Assembly (NCBI RefSeq): GCF_013085545.1
Contig: NZ_CP039543.1
Span: 434,001-498,000, forward strand
Reading direction: 5' to 3'
DNA from: Oceanidesulfovibrio marinus
Lineage (GTDB): Bacteria > Desulfobacterota > Desulfovibrionia > Desulfovibrionales > Desulfovibrionaceae
Length of the DNA stretch: 64,000 nt
Shown in pieces: positions 60,702 through 64,000 of this stretch. Within the stretch, counting starts at the first letter, position 1. Every line of letters starts with the position of its first letter. A model generated the notes under the pieces. The model saw only the letters and a program-made list of their open reading frames with translations, did not search any database and was not told the DNA's origin. A program made the translations under genes and the position numbers.

Positions 60702-62123
60702 TTACTTCTCCAGCGGGATGGTGCGGAAGAGGTTCTGTCCGCGCCGTTTGAGCAGCAGGATGACCACGCCCTTCTTGGCGCCTTCGTCCTTCACGATGCT
60801 TTCGAACTGCTTCACGGAGTTGACCGGCTGCTGGTTGATCTCGAGGATCACGTCGCCGGGAACCACGTCCGAGTCGCCGGCAGGGGAGTCGGGCGCGATG
60901 TCCGTGATGAGCAGGCCTTGCGGCTTATCCAGGCCCAGGGCCTCGGCCTCGCGGTCGGTCACCTGACGCATGCTCAGGCCGAGCTCGCTCTTGGCGCCCT
61001 GCTCGGACTCCATGGAGGGGGACTCGCCCTGCGCCAGGGCTTCGCTGTCACGCTCACCCAGGGTCACGTCGATGAACTGGGTGTCCTGATTGCGCCAGAT
61101 GGTCAGGCGGGCCTTCTCGTCGGGCTTGATGTTGGCGATCTTGCGCAGCAGCTCGTTGGTGTCCTCCACCTTCTGGCCGTTCACGGCAAGGATCACGTCA
61201 CCGGTCTTCACGCCGGCCTTGGCTGCGGGCTCGCCGGGCATGGCGTTGGCCACCAGGGCGCCGTTGGCGTTCTCCAGGCCCAGGGCCTTGGCCATGTCGT
61301 CATCGAGGTTCTGGATGGAAACGCCGAGCCAGCCGCGGCGGATCTTCTCGCCGGTCTTGAGCTGGGCGATGATGCGCTGGGCGCTGGAAGAGGGCACGGC
61401 AAAGCCGATGCCCTGGCCGGCGGCCACGATGGCGGTGTTGATGCCGATGACGTCGCCGTCCATGTTCAGCAGGGGACCGCCGGAGTTGCCGGGGTTGATG
61501 GAGGCGTCTGTCTGCAGGAAGTCGTCATAGGGGCCGGCGCCGATGATGCGGCCCTTGGCGGAAATGATGCCGGCCGTGACGGAGTGGTCCAGGCCAAAGG
61601 GGTTGCCGATGGCCACGACCCACTCGCCGATCTTGATCTTGTTGGAGTCGCCGAACTTGAGTGTGGGCAGGTTGTCGCCGGCATCGATCTTGAGCAGCGC
61701 GAGGTCCGTATCCGGATCGCGGCCCACGATGGTGGCATTGTAGTCTTTCTCGCCCTGCAGGGTGACGTTCACCTCGTCCGCGCCGGCGATGACGTGATTG
61801 TTGGTGACGATGAAGCCGTCAGGGGAAATGATGAAGCCGGAGCCCAGCGAGCGCTGCTTGCGCGGGCGCTGCTGGAAGAACTTGTCGAAGTTGTTGAAGA
61901 AATCTTCAAAGGGACCGCCTTTCTCCCGGAACTGTTCGAAAAGCTGCTGCCGTTGGTCGGCTTTGATGGTTTTGACGGTGTTGATGTTGACCACTGCCGA
62001 GCCGGCCTTTTCCGCAAGCTCCGTGAACGAGGGCAGTTGGGCCTGCGCGGTGCCGGCCATGAGCCAGACGCACGACACGAGCACCGCGAGCATGATGCTG
62101 ATGCGATTCTTGTAGCGATTCAT
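60702..62123 (-). CDS. DegP/HtrA-family periplasmic serine protease
   Basis: The protein has 473 residues from the ATG at 62121-62123 (AAGGAG nine bases upstream; a start 9 bases earlier would leave no spacing). A signal peptide ends about residue 28 (TAQAQ). The catalytic triad is His110 (NNHVIAGADE), Asp140 (DPDTDLALLK) and Ser214 (PGNSGGPLL). Two PDZ domains follow (about 265-350 and 380-470). It degrades misfolded envelope proteins. The histidine kinase and response regulator genes lie beyond it in the same direction, so the kinase may control it. Confidence 0.95.
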   Translation of the reverse strand: MNRYKNRISIMLAVLVSCVWLMAGTAQAQLPSFTELAEKAGSAVVNINTVKTIKADQRQQLFEQFREKGGPFEDFFNNFDKFFQQRPRKQRSLGSGFIISPDGFIVTNNHVIAGADEVNVTLQGEKDYNATIVGRDPDTDLALLKIDAGDNLPTLKFGDSNKIKIGEWVVAIGNPFGLDHSVTAGIISAKGRIIGAGPYDDFLQTDASINPGNSGGPLLNMDGDVIGINTAIVAAGQGIGFAVPSSSAQRIIAQLKTGEKIRRGWLGVSIQNLDDDMAKALGLENANGALVANAMPGEPAAKAGVKTGDVILAVNGQKVEDTNELLRKIANIKPDEKARLTIWRNQDTQFIDVTLGERDSEALAQGESPSMESEQGAKSELGLSMRQVTDREAEALGLDKPQGLLITDIAPDSPAGDSDVVPGDVILEINQQPVNSVKQFESIVKDEGAKKGVVILLLKRRGQNLFRTIPLEK

Positions 62124-62310
62124 ACGATTCATCTCCTTTGTACTTGAAAAACTGCAGGACAGTTGTCGAGGATGCAAGGGTGAGAAATAGGCAAGCCATA
62201 TTGCGTCAATATTTCCACGCGATGAATCTTCGTTAAGTTAATCCGGTAGTTGGAAGGGGCAACAAACAGTGAGCCGTTCGGTGACGCTTTTTTGAATGAG
62301 CCGGTGCGGC
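62124..62310. promoter_or_regulatory. Intergenic region upstream of the HtrA-family gene
   Basis: This 187-base gap, after the stop of the kinase gene and before htrA on the minus strand, is AT-rich (about 62190-62260, with AATCTTCGTTAAGTTAATCC). It probably contains the htrA promoter. No clear regulator site is recognised. Confidence 0.4.
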
Positions 62311-63717
62311 TCAGCTCTCCTCGGGCTCCGGCGGATGCCAGCTTTTGGCCGGGGGCCTGGGGAACGAGAGTACGATGGCCAGCCCGCCCAGGGCCGAGTC
62401 GGTCAGGGTGAGCACGGCCTTGTGCTGCCTTGCCACGGCCGCCACCAGGGAGAGGCCCAGGCCGCTGCCCGGCGCGGAACGGCTGGACTCCAGCCGGTAG
62501 AAGCGCTCCAGCACCTTGTCGCGGAACTCGGGAGGAACGCCCGGGCCGGAGTCCTCGATGCGGCAGATGGGGCCGGCCGGCGTGGAGGTGACAGCCATGA
62601 AAACGGAGCCGCCCGTGGGCGTGTACTTGATGGCGTTGTCCAACAGGTTGGAGAGCGCCTGACTGAGCAGGTGCCGGCTGCCTAGGACAAAAGCTCCTTC
62701 CTCCAGGTCCGAGGTGAGCTCCAGCCCCTTTTCCTCGGCCAAGGGCAGGTAGAGCTCCACCAGATCACGCCCGGTCTTGCCAAGGTCGAAGAGGGACTGG
62801 CTGTCGCGCTTGGACCCGGCCTCGGCCTGGGCAATGCGCAATAGGGCGTTGAAAGTCTGCAGGAGGTCGTCTGTCTGCTCGATGGACTGCATCACGGTCT
62901 GCTCCAGCTCCTCTTTGGTGGGGTTGCCCATCAGGGAGGTCTCCAGCCGGCCGCGCAGGCGGTTGAGCGGACTGCGCAGGTCGTGGGCGACGTTGTCGCT
63001 CACCTCGCGGATGCCGCGCATGAGCCGCTCGATCTGGTCGAGCATATCGTTGACGTTCTGCACCAGACGGTCGAACTCGTCGCCTGTGCCGGAGAGCGGG
63101 ATGCGCCGGGTCAGATCGCCGCGGATGATGTCCTGGCAGGTGCGGTTGATGACGTCCAGTCGTCGCTGCACGCCCTTGGTGATGAACACGGCGCCGACCA
63201 TGCCCAGCACAAAGGTGATGGCCAGACCCCAGCCCAGGGAATCGATAATCATGGACTGGACGCGTTCCTTTTCCGAGACGTTGCGGCCCACGAGCAGGTG
63301 GAAGTTGCCGCGCAGCAGAAAGTGTTTGGCCGCGGCGGTTATCTGCTGGTGGCCGTTCTTGTCCAGGATGAAGTGGATCCAGCCCTCGTTGATGGCGCGG
63401 GCCTCGGGCCACTCCTTCAGGTTGCCGGCCAGCGGCTTGAAGTGCGAGTTGGTGAGCAGATAGAGGCTGTCGCCGGACGAGGCGGTGTTCACACGCTCGT
63501 TGATGACCTGGATGAGGCCGGCCAGGCCGAGCAGCTCGTAGCGTTCCTGTAGCCCCTGGATCTCGGCGTTGATGGTCGCCAGGGTCTGGCGCTCCATGAA
63601 GCCGGCCGTGGTCCAGTAGATGAAGCCGAGCAGCAGGAGCACGGAAAAGCCGAACAGGGCCATGTACAGGACGCCCAGCCGGAAGGTGGAAGATCGCAGC
63701 AGGTTATTCGGAATCAC
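62311..63717 (-). CDS. Two-component sensor histidine kinase
   Basis: The protein has 468 residues. TM1 is at about 12-32 and TM2 at about 160-180, with a roughly 125-residue periplasmic sensor between them. A HAMP domain follows (about 185-235, QRRLDVINRTCQDIIRGDLTRRIP). The phosphoacceptor is HDLRSPLNRLRGRLE (H-box), then LSNLLDNAIKYTP (N-box), DSGPGVPPEFRDKVLERFYR (G1) and GSGLGLSLVAAVARQH (G2). The start overlaps the response regulator gene by 14 bases. It likely monitors envelope stress given the HtrA gene beside it. Confidence 0.93.
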   Translation of the reverse strand: MIPNNLLRSSTFRLGVLYMALFGFSVLLLLGFIYWTTAGFMERQTLATINAEIQGLQERYELLGLAGLIQVINERVNTASSGDSLYLLTNSHFKPLAGNLKEWPEARAINEGWIHFILDKNGHQQITAAAKHFLLRGNFHLLVGRNVSEKERVQSMIIDSLGWGLAITFVLGMVGAVFITKGVQRRLDVINRTCQDIIRGDLTRRIPLSGTGDEFDRLVQNVNDMLDQIERLMRGIREVSDNVAHDLRSPLNRLRGRLETSLMGNPTKEELEQTVMQSIEQTDDLLQTFNALLRIAQAEAGSKRDSQSLFDLGKTGRDLVELYLPLAEEKGLELTSDLEEGAFVLGSRHLLSQALSNLLDNAIKYTPTGGSVFMAVTSTPAGPICRIEDSGPGVPPEFRDKVLERFYRLESSRSAPGSGLGLSLVAAVARQHKAVLTLTDSALGGLAIVLSFPRPPAKSWHPPEPEES

Positions 63718-64000
63718 GGAGACTGTAGCCTACCCCGCGCACGGTTTGCAGCAGCGGTTTGTCAAAGCCCTTGTCGATCTTCTGGCGCAGCCGGGAGATG
63801 TGCACGTCGATGACGTTGGTCTGCGGGTCAAAGGCGTAGTCCCAGACGTTCTCCAGGAGCATGGTCCGCGTGACCACGTGGCCTGCGTGGCGCATGAGGT
63901 ACTCCAGCAGGGCGAACTCCTTGGGCTGCAGATCCACGGTCTGGTCGGCGCGGGTCACCTTGCGGGAGATGAGGTCCATCTCCAGATCGGCCACGCGCAG
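63704..64000 (-). CDS. Response regulator, OmpR type (C-terminal part, cut by window end)
   Basis: The visible 99 residues are the winged-helix DNA-binding domain: VTRADQTVDLQPKEFALLEYLMRHAGHVVTRTMLLENVWDYAFDPQTNVIDVHISRLRQKID, ending VRGVGYSLR. The receiver domain lies beyond base 64000. It overlaps the kinase gene by 14 bases, as in translationally coupled pairs. Confidence 0.93.
   Translation of the reverse strand: MRVADLEMDLISRKVTRADQTVDLQPKEFALLEYLMRHAGHVVTRTMLLENVWDYAFDPQTNVIDVHISRLRQKIDKGFDKPLLQTVRGVGYSLRDSE

Overview
The window reads as chromosomal DNA of a GC-rich (about 65%) sulfate-reducing or related anaerobic bacterium of the Desulfovibrionaceae type. The evidence is two class III (cytochrome c3-like) periplasmic cytochromes, an octaheme hydroxylamine-oxidoreductase-like cytochrome, two 2-oxoacid:ferredoxin oxidoreductase systems, a SulP anion transporter, a radical SAM/SPASM protein, a NikM-NikL-NikK metal uptake set, and gene fusions I associate with this group (RluD-CoaE). 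The species cannot be named from the sequence alone.

Layout. 1-3.5 kb: three exported proteins (carboxymuconolactone decarboxylase-like, cupin, Tat-exported flavodoxin) divergent from an AraC-type regulator, followed by tRNA-Arg(ACG). 4-10.3 kb: a methyltransferase, a deoxyhypusine synthase-like enzyme, a ferritin and a ferritin-like protein without visible iron ligands, then a two-gene 2-oxoacid:ferredoxin oxidoreductase. Each of those two genes is followed by a copy of a long palindromic repeat. 10.5-21 kb: a DsrE-like protein behind a structured repeat element, a radical SAM/SPASM protein, a fused succinyl-CoA synthetase (beta-alpha), SulP, and a four-gene korDABC operon. 20.9-37.3 kb: housekeeping genes (rhomboid protease, RluD-CoaE fusion, upp-uraA, hisA, hisB), lipoproteins, an unusual nucleotidyltransferase/sugar-transferase fusion, HD, DUF523/DUF1722 and Nudix proteins, the octaheme cytochrome and an AT-rich orphan. 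37.7-52.7 kb: chemotaxis receptor, methyltransferase, K+ channel, a YnjBCD-like ABC importer, an OmpA-like lipoprotein, nikMLK, a ClC chloride channel with CBS domains, and a GNAT protein. 52.7-57.3 kb: an apparently acquired, lower-GC biotin segment (SSS symporter plus bioD-bioA fusion). It lies between a broken 5' copy and an intact copy of a ferredoxin-nitroreductase gene, and next to a two-repeat, one-spacer CRISPR relic. 57.4-64 kb: a PFKFB-like kinase/phosphatase, two tandem cytochromes c3, a methyltransferase, a DegP/HtrA protease, and a two-component histidine kinase and response regulator cut by the window edge.

How it fits together. The two oxidoreductases, the SucCD-type ligase and the ferredoxin suggest ferredoxin-linked acyl-CoA metabolism with ATP recovery. 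The c-type cytochromes serve periplasmic electron transfer. The most unusual items are the CRISPR relic and nitroreductase remnant around the bio cassette, the repeated structured element ahead of two unrelated genes, the paired palindromes in the oxidoreductase operon, and the CX3CH haem site in one cytochrome c3.
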